64,000 bases of DNA from Fidelibacterota bacterium (GCA_024277615.1 JAJRUW010000067.1:18781-82780); one strand, 5' to 3'. Shown: positions 47,357 through 58,200, counted from the stretch's first letter. A program made the numbers and translations. Notes: generated by a model from the sequence alone, not told the origin.

Positions 47357-47423
47357 AACCCGGACTCTTCTTTAGCGTATAATCGGCATTTTACCTGATT
47401 GGCCGGGTGCTTTAGTTTTGACC

Positions 47424-48617
47424 ATGGGTAAAAGCGCAGAAATACTGAATTTCGCTCTCCCCAGTGATCGGACACTGGGAGTTACCCTGAAACCCCACGC
47501 TTTTAATCTCTTTGAAAGACCACAGGAGAATCTGTGGACATTCGATCTTGAGGGCCGCCTGATAGGGATGTATGTTGAGGATGTAAATTACAGACGTACA
47601 CTGGACAACCGCTACTTTAAGAAATCCAGAATCCGCATGCACGGCGAGGACTTTCGACAGGTCATTGAGATTTCCCGGGAGAAAAGTACTCTTCTGCTTG
47701 ACCGCGGTCGCGGTTTGCTGGCCTCAGTTGTTGACCGGCTGCCGGAGCGTTTTGAGAAAATTGCAGAACGGGTAATTACGACGGATATGAGCGTTCTGGA
47801 GAAGGATGCGGCTGTTTTTAAGGATGTCTACCTGCCCATTTCAATCCTGCCTCCCGATCAGTACATGGCTTTGGTTTTGCAGGTTTCGGAGGGCTGTAAT
47901 TATAATAAGTGTACTTTCTGCAATTTCTATCGTGACCGAAGCTTTCATATAAAATCTCAGGAAGCTGTCGAAGCTCATTTTCGTGATGTACGCAACTTTT
48001 TTGGGTCCGGCATTAAGTTACGCAGATCCATTTTTTTAGCCGATGCAAATGCCCTGGTGATTCCCCAGAAACGCCTGGTTACAATATTGGAAACCGCCCG
48101 CCGGGAATTCCCGGATATTCCGCAAATTTATTCTTTCATCGATGTTTTCACAGGTATCAGGAAAGGGCCGGATGACTTTGCCCGCCTGGCCAAACTGGGA
48201 CTTCGCCGGGTTTATCTGGGATTGGAATCAGGTAATCCGGCATTGCTGGAACTGCTCGGCAAACCTCAATTATCCGCTGATGTCGTACATCTGGCAAAAG
48301 ACTTAAAGGCCGGCGGGATTCAGCTGGGAGTTATCCTTCTGGCCGGTGCCGGTGGGGAAAAGTTTCGCCGCGTACATCTTAAAGATTCGATTTCACTCAT
48401 CGAAAAACTGGATCTGAAATTTGGCGACATGATCTACATCTCTGAGTTTTATGAGACGAACAGCGCATATCGTGAGGCTCTTGAAAAGGAGCAAATCGAA
48501 TTGCCCGGACCGGGGACAATCCGTAAATTATCCAATGAACTCAATTTTGAACTCAGACGAAGGATATCAAAAGAGGTATCCATCTCAACGTATGATATCC
48601 GGCAGTTTTTTTATTGA
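47424..48617 (+). CDS. Radical SAM protein
   Basis: 397 residues. The iron-sulfur site is the standard CxxxCxxC in SEGCNYNKCTFCNFYRDRSF, followed by the SAM-contacting SIFLADANALVIP, IYSFIDVFTG and RRVYLGLESGNPALLELLG. A preceding ~145-residue N-terminal domain has no clear match. The group resembles oxygen-independent or HemN/Elp3-like radical SAM proteins of unknown reaction. An ATG is chosen over a TTG two codons earlier. Confidence 0.88.
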   Translation: MGKSAEILNFALPSDRTLGVTLKPHAFNLFERPQENLWTFDLEGRLIGMYVEDVNYRRTLDNRYFKKSRIRMHGEDFRQVIEISREKSTLLLDRGRGLLASVVDRLPERFEKIAERVITTDMSVLEKDAAVFKDVYLPISILPPDQYMALVLQVSEGCNYNKCTFCNFYRDRSFHIKSQEAVEAHFRDVRNFFGSGIKLRRSIFLADANALVIPQKRLVTILETARREFPDIPQIYSFIDVFTGIRKGPDDFARLAKLGLRRVYLGLESGNPALLELLGKPQLSADVVHLAKDLKAGGIQLGVILLAGAGGEKFRRVHLKDSISLIEKLDLKFGDMIYISEFYETNSAYREALEKEQIELPGPGTIRKLSNELNFELRRRISKEVSISTYDIRQFFY

Positions 48618-48698
48618 TAATTTCCGGAAGCGCCAGCTGAATTGAACTCCCTCGTGCTGCGGGAGATAATAAAACGAGATTTAACAAGGAGTAAGCAG

Positions 48699-49871
48699 AT
48701 GAATCTAAATATCAGGCCCGATGTGATCATCATTCAGGATGCCATCATCAATACACGCAGAGATATACACCAACACCCCGAATTGGGATTTCGTGAGTTA
48801 CGAACAGCCAAACTCGTGGCGGACAAGCTCAAGGCTTTGGGACTGGAAGTCCAAACCGAAGTAGGACGTACTGGTGTGGTGGGTCTGTTGGAAGGCAGGG
48901 GCTACGGCCCGACCATCGCCCTGAGGGCAGATATGGATGCTCTGCCCATACAGGAAACGGGCAATCCGCCCTATAAATCGAAGAAAGACGGTGTAATGCA
49001 TGCCTGCGGTCATGATGGACATACGGCCATGCTTTTGGGCACGGCCGAGGTGCTCATAGGCATGAAAGACAGGATTCACGGTAAAATTAAGTTTATTTTT
49101 CAGCCGGCCGAGGAAGGGCAGGGTGGAGCCAGGGTGATGATTGAAGAGGGTGTACTTGAAGATGTAGCTGAGATTTACGGAATTCATTTGTGGAATTACC
49201 AAAAGTTAGGTACCGTGGGTGTCAGGTCCGGTCCTATTCTCGCTTCAGCTGATATTATCAATATCGTTGTTAAAGGTACGGGAGGGCATGGTGCCGCTCC
49301 TCAGGGAACGGTGGATGCCGTCGTAGTTGCAGCACACCTGATCAGCGCCATCCAAACCATTGTCAGCCGAAACACCAACCCCCTCGAAAGCACAGTAGTA
49401 ACTATCGGTAAAATACAGGGTGGCAGCAATTTCAACATCATAGCCGACAAGGTGATTCTAAACGGTACAACCAGGGCCTATACGGAAGCGAATCGTCAGC
49501 TTATCAAAACCCGTCTTCAGGAAATCGTGGACGGTGTTGCAGCGACCTATAAGGCCGAAATCACCCTAAAATACTTTGATGGATATCCGCCCACGGTAAA
49601 TGATGCGGCGCTAACTGAAAAAGTCATAACTGCCGCTGAAAAAATTGTCGGTGAGGGAGCCGGTTCTCCGTTTCTTTCCATGGGAGGTGAGGATTTCAGC
49701 TACTATGCACAGAAAATACCGGGCTGTTTTTTCTTTATAGGGTCGGCCCCGGAAAATGTTGAGCCCGGAAGCGTTCCCCACCATTGCTCGCATTTTAATA
49801 TCGAAGAGCAGGCTCTGCTGGTTGGCTGCTCGGTTTACGTACAGCTCATTGAAGATTTACTGATTAAATAG
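48699..49871 (+). CDS. M20 family amidohydrolase
   Basis: 390-residue metallo-amidohydrolase of the N-acyl-L-amino acid/hippurate type. Zinc-binding motifs are LRADMDALPIQE, MHACGHDGHTAMLLG, FQPAEEGQGGARVMI and, in the dimerisation domain, GHGAAPQGTVDAV; the final His is in SVPHHCSHFNIEE. Start at the ATG with AAGGAG seven bases upstream; a TTG nineteen codons earlier lacks support. It likely deacylates amino acids or peptides in the cytoplasm. Confidence 0.94.
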   Translation: MNLNIRPDVIIIQDAIINTRRDIHQHPELGFRELRTAKLVADKLKALGLEVQTEVGRTGVVGLLEGRGYGPTIALRADMDALPIQETGNPPYKSKKDGVMHACGHDGHTAMLLGTAEVLIGMKDRIHGKIKFIFQPAEEGQGGARVMIEEGVLEDVAEIYGIHLWNYQKLGTVGVRSGPILASADIINIVVKGTGGHGAAPQGTVDAVVVAAHLISAIQTIVSRNTNPLESTVVTIGKIQGGSNFNIIADKVILNGTTRAYTEANRQLIKTRLQEIVDGVAATYKAEITLKYFDGYPPTVNDAALTEKVITAAEKIVGEGAGSPFLSMGGEDFSYYAQKIPGCFFFIGSAPENVEPGSVPHHCSHFNIEEQALLVGCSVYVQLIEDLLIK

Positions 49872-49881
49872 AGGATATAAG

Positions 49882-50301
49882 ATGGACAGACCTGAAGTTG
49901 TCATTAATGGTTGGGCGATATTCGTATCAGCCCTTGTGTATTTCATTATCGGTGCTGTTTGGTTCTCGGAAAAAGCCTTTGGTAAAACCTGGGCCGAAGG
50001 AGCCGGGATTGAACCCTCAAAAAAAGGACTGATTAAAAAACTCGGAATCAACTTTTTGGGGGCCGTAGTAGTGGTTTTTGTTATGAGTCATTTCATAAGT
50101 TACACGTCCTATTTCATGGGCGTTGGGGGTATTGTCGGCGGCATTCAAACGGCCTTCTGGGCCTGGCTGGGTTTTTCCGGCGCTACTTACCTGATGATCC
50201 TGGTATTCGAAGAAAAGCCCTTTAGATTTTTTCTTGTAAATAGCGGCTATCACCTGGCCGGGCTCATCGCCTCGGGGCTCATCCTGGGTGTTTGGCGCTA
50301 A
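49882..50301 (+). CDS. DUF1761 membrane protein
   Basis: 139-residue protein with four transmembrane helices. The start (MDRPEVVINGWAIFVSALVYFIIGAVWF) and FGKTWAEGAGIE are characteristic of DUF1761. Function unknown. Co-directional with the amidohydrolase (ten-base gap). Its stop is separated by one base from the stop of the convergent acetyltransferase gene. Confidence 0.85.
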   Translation: MDRPEVVINGWAIFVSALVYFIIGAVWFSEKAFGKTWAEGAGIEPSKKGLIKKLGINFLGAVVVVFVMSHFISYTSYFMGVGGIVGGIQTAFWAWLGFSGATYLMILVFEEKPFRFFLVNSGYHLAGLIASGLILGVWR

Positions 50302-50302
50302 A

Positions 50303-51532
50303 CTAAAAGTCCCAATCCGGCGATGGAACGGGCAGCCTAAGCAATTCATCGAGTCTTATCAGCAGGTCGAAAGGAGCCACAAAGTCATCCGTCACTGCCA
50401 GTCCCGAGGCCGGCACGATCCCCATCCACAACCGGGTGAAAGCATTCACAGAACATTTGAGGACCGGTAAAGACGGATCACTGCCGGTTTGTATGGTGGA
50501 TTCGGGACCCAAATGAACAATATAGTCACCGCTTATCCCCGTCCACCCGCCGCGATTTTTCAGGTATTTTTCGATGGGATCGGAAAGAGTTATATTGAAA
50601 TCAAGGGTCTTGCCCGGAAGATGGGTTTGGGAGATGCATTGCCGGAGGTCACAGATTCTAAGTTGATAATATGCCGTGGCTTTAATGTGCTGTTCGAATT
50701 CGGACTTTTCCGTGATGATGCGGTTATGGAAGGGTTGCTCCAGGAGGTCCTGAAAATGAATACCCCGGGGTTCCCGCATCGTCACCAGTTTCACCTGATC
50801 TCCCAGATTGCGGATCAGGGCCATCAGCTCTAAAAACTCGCTGTAATTGCGGTACGCCATCCAGCCGATACGATAGGGACCGTATTCAACATTAGACGCA
50901 TCCGCGCAAAAATGATGTGACAAGGCCTTGCCCGGGGCATCAAAATATCCCAGGCCGAAGCTGTTGCTGCCCCACTTCAATTCAGCCGATGTGATACAAG
51001 CTCCTTCTAAATTACAATGCCCGTGCCGCATGATCCTGTGCAGACGGGAGGCATGAATGGTCTCTCCGTCTTCGAGGTCCAATCGGCGGGGAATTCTGGC
51101 TTTCCTGTCCACTTTCAGTTTTGAAGGGTCAAAAGACACCCAATGTTCATAACTGCAGGTCCCGAAGCCGAGGCGGTTGTAAAAGCCTTGTTCGAACATA
51201 CCAAGTGAGGCAACGGCAGCTCCGGCATCCGCTTTTTGCCCGATTAGTTCCGCCGTCAGTTCTGCCGCCAGACCCTGTTTGCGGGCAATCCTGCCGGTGG
51301 TTACACCTGTGATGAAGGCAGCCGGGAGATCCTCCTTCAAATAGCGCATAGTCCCAACGGTTGAAACCGCAAAACATTCAACAGCCCCGTCGATATCGGC
51401 CACCAGCGCAAATTGGTCGTTTACAAATTCATCAAAGATCGCCTCCTTGCCACTTTCCAGCCAGCCGCACTCCCGCCAGATACGCTGAACCTCTTTGCGA
51501 TCTTTTTTGTGGTCATAAGTTCTAATGCTCAT
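50303..51532 (-). CDS. GNAT acetyltransferase, Eis-like
   Basis: 409 residues with an N-terminal GNAT domain (GVTTGRIARKQGLAAELTAE acetyl-CoA loop, EQGFYNRLGFG) and a second GNAT-like plus C-terminal sterol-carrier-like domain, as in Eis proteins. The R-x-x-G-x-A-like loop reads RKQGLA, which fits. Eis enzymes acetylate amines such as aminoglycosides or peptides, but the substrate here is unknown. Divergent from the nucleoside kinase gene. Confidence 0.82.
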   Translation of the reverse strand: MSIRTYDHKKDRKEVQRIWRECGWLESGKEAIFDEFVNDQFALVADIDGAVECFAVSTVGTMRYLKEDLPAAFITGVTTGRIARKQGLAAELTAELIGQKADAGAAVASLGMFEQGFYNRLGFGTCSYEHWVSFDPSKLKVDRKARIPRRLDLEDGETIHASRLHRIMRHGHCNLEGACITSAELKWGSNSFGLGYFDAPGKALSHHFCADASNVEYGPYRIGWMAYRNYSEFLELMALIRNLGDQVKLVTMREPRGIHFQDLLEQPFHNRIITEKSEFEQHIKATAYYQLRICDLRQCISQTHLPGKTLDFNITLSDPIEKYLKNRGGWTGISGDYIVHLGPESTIQTGSDPSLPVLKCSVNAFTRLWMGIVPASGLAVTDDFVAPFDLLIRLDELLRLPVPSPDWDF

Positions 51533-51631
51533 TGTTTGTGCACTTTCTGGTTAATCAATCAGTAATCCCTATGTGAAAATTACAAAAAAGCAATAAAATT
51601 CACCCCTTAAAATCGAATGAACTGAACAACA

Positions 51632-53086
51632 ATGGATCAAAACGCAACACGGGCTACACTGGCATTTTTACTTTCTACGGCATTCCGGGAACTTTTCGGG
51701 GCCAGGAATCTGGTGATTGAGCATTCTTTCGGTGACGGCTATTTTTCACATAGGGATAACTGGAATGAGATCACTGCGGATGAAATTCAGGCACTTGAAA
51801 CGCTGATGCGGAACTGGCTGACAAGTGACACACCCCTTTATTTGGGAACCATGCCCAAACGGGAAATTATGGCTCGATTCAGGGAAGCCGGTTTAAAAAA
51901 CAAACCGGCCATTCTGAAAAAATGGAAGGTGGACCCCGTACCTACAATCCATGTCGGGCATCATTTTGACTATCGCATCGAACCGATGTCAACGGACAAA
52001 GCTGAGCTGCAGGTTTTTCAACTTAAAAAGTATGACCGCGGACTGCTACTGCGATTTCCATCATTACTGGTTCCCCACAAAATACTGCCCCAGCCGGAGC
52101 GCCCCAAGTTGTTTTCCATCATCGAAGAATATGAAAACTGGGGTCGTATCATGCAGACGGAGAGTATTCCTCAACTCAATCGCTGCATAAAGGACGGTAT
52201 CAAAAAACTGGTCTGGATAGCAGAAGGGCTGCATGAGAAAAAGATCATCAATATTGCCGATAAGATCACAGCGGGATTTTCCAGCAAACGTGTGATTGCC
52301 ATTGCAGGCCCCTCTTCTTCTGGTAAAACGACTTTTGCTAAAAGGCTGAGTATTCAGCTCAACGTTAATGGTTTTACCACCACTGAAATTTCCATGGATG
52401 ATTACTTCGTGGATCGTGATAAGATACCCATTGGCTCGGGAGGAAAGCAGGATTTTGAATCTTTTGAGGTCGTGGATGTTGGCCTGCTGACTGAACGGGT
52501 GTCCGGGTTGCTGCAGGGACGCCCCATTCCCAGAAGGCGTTATGATTTCAGCAGAGGCATCGGTTCGGATACGGGGAAATTTTTACAGTTGCGAGACCGG
52601 GAATTCATTCTGATTGAGGGGATTCATGCCCTCAACCCGCGGCTCACCCATCATCTTGCCGGTGGTAATGTCCAGAAGATCTACGTCAGCGCTATGACAC
52701 AACTGAATGTGGACGCCGACCATCGCGTTTCAACCTCGGATAATCGCCTGCTCAGGCGTGTTGTCCGGGATCATAAGTTCAGGGGATATTCTCCGGAAGA
52801 AACACTCGAACGCTGGCCCTCGGTCAGAAGGGGCGAAGAAAAAAACATATTCCCCTTTCAGGAAGAAGCGGATTATATGTTCAATTCAGCCCTGGTATAT
52901 GAATTTTCCGTACTCAGCAAAATTGCAAAACCTTTATTGAAAAGTGTTCCGCAATCATCTCCGGCCTATGCAGATGCGCACAGACTGGGTACTCTGGTTT
53001 CATTCTTCGAGCCCCTGGCAGTGCATAAGGTTCCCGGAATATCAATACTCAGAGAATTTATCGGGAACAGCGAATTCAGCTACTGA
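51632..53086 (+). CDS. Uridine-kinase/phosphoribulokinase-family nucleoside kinase
   Basis: 484 residues: an N-terminal domain (about 1-190) resembling the threonyl-tRNA synthetase second additional domain (VIEHSFGDGYFSHRDNW), then a P-loop kinase domain starting VIAIAGPSSSGKTTFAKRL (about 227-245), with EISMDDYFVDRDKIP, RRRYDFSRGIG and FILIEGIHALNPRL. Such fused nucleoside kinases phosphorylate uridine or other ribonucleosides. The 3' end overlaps the convergent hemerythrin gene by seven bases across a palindrome. Confidence 0.88.
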   Translation: MDQNATRATLAFLLSTAFRELFGARNLVIEHSFGDGYFSHRDNWNEITADEIQALETLMRNWLTSDTPLYLGTMPKREIMARFREAGLKNKPAILKKWKVDPVPTIHVGHHFDYRIEPMSTDKAELQVFQLKKYDRGLLLRFPSLLVPHKILPQPERPKLFSIIEEYENWGRIMQTESIPQLNRCIKDGIKKLVWIAEGLHEKKIINIADKITAGFSSKRVIAIAGPSSSGKTTFAKRLSIQLNVNGFTTTEISMDDYFVDRDKIPIGSGGKQDFESFEVVDVGLLTERVSGLLQGRPIPRRRYDFSRGIGSDTGKFLQLRDREFILIEGIHALNPRLTHHLAGGNVQKIYVSAMTQLNVDADHRVSTSDNRLLRRVVRDHKFRGYSPEETLERWPSVRRGEEKNIFPFQEEADYMFNSALVYEFSVLSKIAKPLLKSVPQSSPAYADAHRLGTLVSFFEPLAVHKVPGISILREFIGNSEFSY

Positions 53087-53697
53087 TTCAAATCAGTCGG
53101 GGCAGTTCCGGAAGGAATAAAGAGACTATAGCCAAGTTTATCACTGATTTTTCTTAATTCATCCCATTTACCCGGGGACTGAATCATTTTGAGAGCGGCG
53201 GGGAAAACATGGTTATTTTCTACGAAGATATGTTCTCTTAGCAAACCGATGATGCCGTTTGCCTGGAAGTTCATCTGATGTTTAAAGGAATTGAAATCGG
53301 TTTCACCGAGAGTTCTCAGGAAAACCAGAAAGTTTTGCTTATAATCTCTCAAAAAATGGTGTTCGGACTCGAGCACGTGATGATATTTGTGCATCCCCAG
53401 TTTACCGAGTTCCGGGAAAATGGTTTTGTCCTCCCGGACATGGTGTACCCGCATTTTGACGAGTTTCTCGACTGAATCAACCAGATTCATGATCAATTCC
53501 GGCTGTTCAAGGGCCCCCTGAAGATTCCAGACTTTTTTACGATTAACATCCATCTCATCAAGAATATTCAAGATTACACGGTGTTCTGAAAACAGAATAT
53601 GGATGATGTGACCTTCAGGCAACAGCCGCAGATATTGATCGATGATATCATGGGAAGCTTCGGTTCTCCGCTTCACAGACGCTAAAACGGGTCTCAT
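53080..53697 (-). CDS. Hemerythrin-like di-iron protein
   Basis: 205-residue helical protein with the hemerythrin pattern of His/Glu ligands in a four-helix bundle: ILFSEHRVILNIL, VHHVREDKTIFPELG, LESEHHFLRDYK and LREHIFVENNHVFPAAL. Related proteins bind oxygen or nitric oxide, or repair iron centres (RIC/ScdA-like). It lies seven bases after the Rrf2 regulator, so the pair is a probable regulon for nitric oxide or iron-sulfur stress. Confidence 0.88.
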   Translation of the reverse strand: MRPVLASVKRRTEASHDIIDQYLRLLPEGHIIHILFSEHRVILNILDEMDVNRKKVWNLQGALEQPELIMNLVDSVEKLVKMRVHHVREDKTIFPELGKLGMHKYHHVLESEHHFLRDYKQNFLVFLRTLGETDFNSFKHQMNFQANGIIGLLREHIFVENNHVFPAALKMIQSPGKWDELRKISDKLGYSLFIPSGTAPTDLNQ

Positions 53698-53704
53698 AAT
53701 CGGC

Positions 53705-54145
53705 TTATGAAACCTCGCCTAAAAGCTGTCGCTTGCGAATTACTTCTTTTGCCAGATGTTCCAGGTTTTCGTGTCCCAGCAGCACACGTATATTCTCTTT
53801 TATAATCTTCCAGTTGTTGTGTAAAGGACAGGGTACGTTATCGTTGCATTCATCCAGTCCGATTACACACATGTCATTCTCAGACGGAGGGCCGTCTATC
53901 GCATAGACGATATCGATGACGCGGATATCCCGTGCGGGTTTGTTGAGCTTCAGTCCACCGCTACGCCCCCGAAAAGACTTCACAAGATGATGTTTTACCA
54001 GTGTCTGTACGAGTTTGGCAAGAAAGTGAACCGGAATGTTATAATCCTCGGCTATTTGGCTAACCATAATTTTTTCCTTATCTCTATGTTCAGCCAGATA
54101 AATCATGGCCTGTATTCCATATTCAGAGGATTTGGAGTAAATCAT
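53705..54145 (-). CDS. Rrf2-family transcriptional regulator
   Basis: 146-residue winged-helix regulator. The DNA-binding helix lies in QIAEDYNIPVHFLAKLVQTL, followed by GRSGGLKLNKPA. Three Cys in MCVIGLDECNDNVPCPLH (C-x6-C-x5-C) are placed as the iron-sulfur ligands of IscR/NsrR/RirA. AAAAGGA lies eight bases before the ATG. It probably senses iron-sulfur status or nitric oxide and controls the downstream hemerythrin gene. Confidence 0.92.
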   Translation of the reverse strand: MIYSKSSEYGIQAMIYLAEHRDKEKIMVSQIAEDYNIPVHFLAKLVQTLVKHHLVKSFRGRSGGLKLNKPARDIRVIDIVYAIDGPPSENDMCVIGLDECNDNVPCPLHNNWKIIKENIRVLLGHENLEHLAKEVIRKRQLLGEVS

Positions 54146-54572
54146 AAAATTGTCCTTTTCAAATAAAATTGTGATGAAAATCGCAATATAGATTAGGACA
54201 CAAGTATCTCATTAAACAAATGCAAATTGAGAAAATAATGCAGAATAGGGGTTTAAAAAAACCTCCGCGGGCGTTTTTCAAGAAAAACTCTGAATTTACT
54301 GCAGGGAAACATTTTTGATACATAAATTCGACAGTCCATATCTGAAACCGGTAAAACTATTCCGAAAAGATTAATAACCGGAATTTCAGGCAGTTTTGAA
54401 TTTCACTGAAACAAAACTTTTCATACCTCATTCAATGATTTATCTGTAGTTTTCGCACCCGTTTGCGGATACATTTTCATCGTTTATCTTTTATCTTGGT
54501 TTCAGAATTAACGAGGGATTTTCCACACAAAAAGAGGAATGAACCAAATACCATTGCCTAAGCTGAAAAATA
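54146..54572. other. AT-rich intergenic region between divergent units
   Basis: About 430 bases with no convincing gene or RNA. It should contain the promoters for the Rrf2 gene (minus) and the DUF4159 cluster (plus). A 13-codon frame (54539-54580) overlaps the DUF4159 start, but the purine-rich AAGAGGA touches its ATG, too close for normal initiation. Small dyads such as CCGGT/ACCGG around 54350-54385 are unconvincing. Confidence 0.5.
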
Positions 54573-55238
54573 ATGAGTAAAATCATCACAATTGGATTCC
54601 TGATCCTCCTCACCGGCGGCCTACACGCTCAGGACGTCCCTGCCGGAGCCTTCTCCATCTCCCGACTGCACTATGAGGGCGGCGGGGACTGGTACACTGA
54701 CCCCAGCTCGTTACCAAATCTCTTGGATTTTTTTCATACTGTTACCGGGGTAAATGTAAAACCGGTTGAAAAACGGGTGAAGATTGGTGATGATCAGTTT
54801 TATGAAAGTCCCTATTTGTATATGACCGGACACGGGAATATCAATTTTACCGATGAACAGGCCCAGATTCTCAGGGATCAGTTGATCAACGGTGCCTTTC
54901 TGCATGCAGACGACTGTTACGGAATGGATGAATCGTTTCGCAGGGAGATGCGAAAAGTTTTTCCGGAAAAAGATTTAGTTGAATTACCGGCTGACCATGA
55001 GATATTTCACATGCTGTATGATTTCCCGGACGGCCTACCTAAAGTCCATGAGCACAATGGTCAACGTCCCCAGGCCCTCGGCATTTTTTATGAGGATCGG
55101 CTGATTGTACTCTACACTTACGAGACAGACCTGGGAGACGGTTGGGAAGATGCGGATGTACATCATGACCCTGCCGCTGTCCGAAGTCAGGCGCTGGAGA
55201 TGGGAACTAACATTTTATTGTACGCCCTGAGCCACTGA
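54573..55238 (+). CDS. DUF4159 exported protein
   Basis: 221 residues with a signal peptide (about 1-19). The DUF4159 core runs from FSISRLHYEGGGDWYTDPSSL through PYLYMTGHGNINFTDEQAQIL and FLHADDCYGMDESFRREM to IVLYTYETDLGDGWED. The fold is related to class I glutamine-amidotransferase-like proteins; the Cys in DDCYG stands near the nucleophile-elbow place but activity is unproven. First gene of a four-gene cluster, followed after one base by the DUF4175 gene. Confidence 0.9.
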   Translation: MSKIITIGFLILLTGGLHAQDVPAGAFSISRLHYEGGGDWYTDPSSLPNLLDFFHTVTGVNVKPVEKRVKIGDDQFYESPYLYMTGHGNINFTDEQAQILRDQLINGAFLHADDCYGMDESFRREMRKVFPEKDLVELPADHEIFHMLYDFPDGLPKVHEHNGQRPQALGIFYEDRLIVLYTYETDLGDGWEDADVHHDPAAVRSQALEMGTNILLYALSH

Positions 55239-55239
55239 T

Positions 55240-58200
55240 ATGCGTCAGAATCTGATCAGGCATTATCTCCGTACAGTTCGCAGGCAGCGTGCAGATTTCG
55301 ATTTGCTGAAGGGGATCGTTGGATTTATTCTGGTCCTCCTGCTACTGACACTGCTGCTGGCGACAACCGAGTCGCTGTATTATTTCGATCCGGAGCAGCG
55401 GACCAAACTGGCCATTTGGCTTGGGGCCGCCGTTGCCGTCATACTGTTCTATTTATTCCTGAAATGGATGATCCATCGTAACGGCTGGCTGGGTAACAGT
55501 TCGGATGAAATCATTGCAGCCCATATAGGGAATAAAGTCCCTGAGATTGCCGACCGGTTGTTAAATGCCTATCAGCTTGAGAACAGCCTGAAACCCGACA
55601 CACCGGAACAGGACCTGGTCCTGTATGCGGTTGACAGAGTAAACGGGCAGCTGCAGTTGACCCCGCCCTCCTCACTGAAAGAAAAAATTCCACATGGAAC
55701 CCGGGTTCGGTACTACACGATATTTGCAGTAGTGTTGACTGTTTTTCTCGTTTTTCAGCACCAGCTATTTCCGGCATTATCCAGACTGGCTCATCCGGAT
55801 ACCGCTTTTCCTATGCCGGTACCCTTCACGCTAAAATCCCTCACCGGTAATCAGGATGTGCTGGGTGGTGATTCACTGAATGTGAGTTTTTTGGTCGCAG
55901 GTGTTGCACCGGATTCGTTAATCCTCAAATGGAGAGCAGGTGCAGCGGATCATCAGGCAACTATTCCTCTGGTTCGGGATACGGCTTCTTATCTGTTCAC
56001 CAACATCAAGGCGGATGTTTTGTACAGTGCTGAAGTACTTTCAAATTCCTGGTTTTCTCCCTGGGACAGGGTCGTTACGGGCACGGATACCATTTTTGTT
56101 ACGGATCGTCCGGTAGTGGAGGCCCTGGAATTTACAATCATCCCGCCCGATTATACCGGGGAAGCACCCTGGACGCATCCGGGAAATGTAACTGATGTCA
56201 CTCTGCTCGCCGGCAGCACGGTACAGGTTGGCGCCACGGCCACCAAACTGCTCAGTCTGGCCTGGGTTTTGATTGGAGATAACCGGGAAACTCTGAAAAT
56301 TACGGGACCCGAGATTAGAGGGACTTTCAGCGTTGAAGCAGATGAAACCGTGGCTATCTACTGTCTGGATGAAAACAATGTGGGGAATCTCAATCCTGCC
56401 CAATACCGTTTCACGGTGATCCCCGATTTTCCGCCGGACCTGCTGGTTGCTGAGCCTGAGCGCGAAATCGATCTGGATGAATCTCTGACAATCAATTTTA
56501 ACCTCCAGATCAGTGATGACTTTGGGTTTTCGGGGGCATCCATCGATTACCGCATCAAGCACCCGGATTATCTGACGCCGGATACAACCACTTACAGCAG
56601 GGACATCCCGGAACTTATTACGGCAGCCCGTTCGCAGCAGATATTTCATACCTGGGATGTATTAACGCTGGGTCTTTCACCGGATGATGAACTCCAATTT
56701 CAAATCAAGCTTCTTGACAATAATGTACTTACCGGTCCCGGTAAGACAATTTCCGCAATTTATACAGCACGATTTCCCTCTTTGGAAGATCTCTACCGCT
56801 CTCTGGGGGACAGCGAAGACTCCGCCCTGGAAGAATCCGCAGATTTAAAAATGTCGCTTGAAGACGTTAAAGAACTGGTGGATGAGCTGAATCTCGAGAT
56901 GCTGAAATCTGACGATGTGAATTGGGAGCAGCAGCAGAAAACCGAAGATATCCTGAACAAAATGGAGGATGTTACTCGGCAGATTGACGAGATGCAGGAT
57001 GCCTTGTCACAGATTTCGGAACAGCTTGAAAAGAATAATCTGGTAGATAAGGGATTACAGGAAAAGTTCTCAAAGCTGCAGGATTTACTTGAACAGATCA
57101 TGACCCCTGAACTGCAGGAAGCCATGGACAAACTCCGTGAGGCCATGGAGGAGATGGACCCCCAAAAGATGCTGCAAGCCCTGGAAGATTTTCAGTTTAA
57201 TATGGAAGATTTGGAGGAACAGCTGGACCGTTTTATCGATATGTTTGAGCAGGCTATGGCCGAGCAGCGCATGGATGAAGTGGTCAAAAGGCTGGAAGAG
57301 ATGGTGGCTGAACAAAAGGATATCGTGGATGAATTCAAACAGGAGAACGGACAGTCGCTTTCTGAAATGGCTTCACGGGAACGGCGCCAGGAGGAGAATT
57401 TCTCCCGGCTTGACCAGGTTATGAAAGATGCTGCTGATAGCATGGAAAAATATGCAGCCCAACCTTCGGCGAGTCTGAGAGAACTGCGCCAAAGTGACCT
57501 GGCTAAAAATACTCAGCAGTCTCTGTCCGAAGCTCGCCGGAAAATGCAAAGCAGCGATAAGTCCAGCGAGAGCCCCGCCAACGCAGCCAGTCAGCATCTG
57601 AAGCAAATGCTGGAACAGGCACAAATGATTCAGCAGCAATTCCAGCAGCAGACCGTGGCCGAAATGATGGAAGAATTTCAGAAAGTGCTGCAGAATACGC
57701 TGGCTATTTCTTCACATCAGGAAAGTCTCAGCCTGTCTTCTGCGGGGCTGCGTTCCAACAGTCCCCGCCTGCCGGACATCAATGAGCAGGAGGACAGGAT
57801 CCGGCGCAGGACGAATCAGTTATTTGCCCAGCTGATGGAATTGTCGCGAAAAACTTTCTACATTTCCCCCAAGATCAACCAGACTCTGGGGAAAGCCCGT
57901 GTATCCATGGATAAATCAATTTCGAAGTTGGAGCAGAAGCAGGTAAGCTCGGCCATCCGGGAGCAAAAAACCGCCATGGAGAATATCAATAAAGCTGCCA
58001 GGCTGATGCTGGATGCCATGGATCAAATGCAATCCAGCGGTTCGGCATCCGGCTTTGAATCTTTCATGGAGCAAATGCAGCAGATGTCCCAGCAACAACA
58101 GGGCATCAACCAGGGAACCATGCAGTTGGGGCAGATGGGTATGATGGCCCAGCAGGCCATGATGCAGCGGCTTCAGGCCCAGCAGCAGGCCCTGCAGAAA

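Noticed and set aside
47357..47423. Terminator after ccdA (ACCCGG/CCGGGT)
   Set aside because: Arms are about 45 bases apart and no T tract follows.
54539..54580. 13-codon leader peptide before DUF4159
   Set aside because: The purine-rich sequence touches the ATG, leaving no spacing for initiation; the peptide has no attenuator-like codon run.
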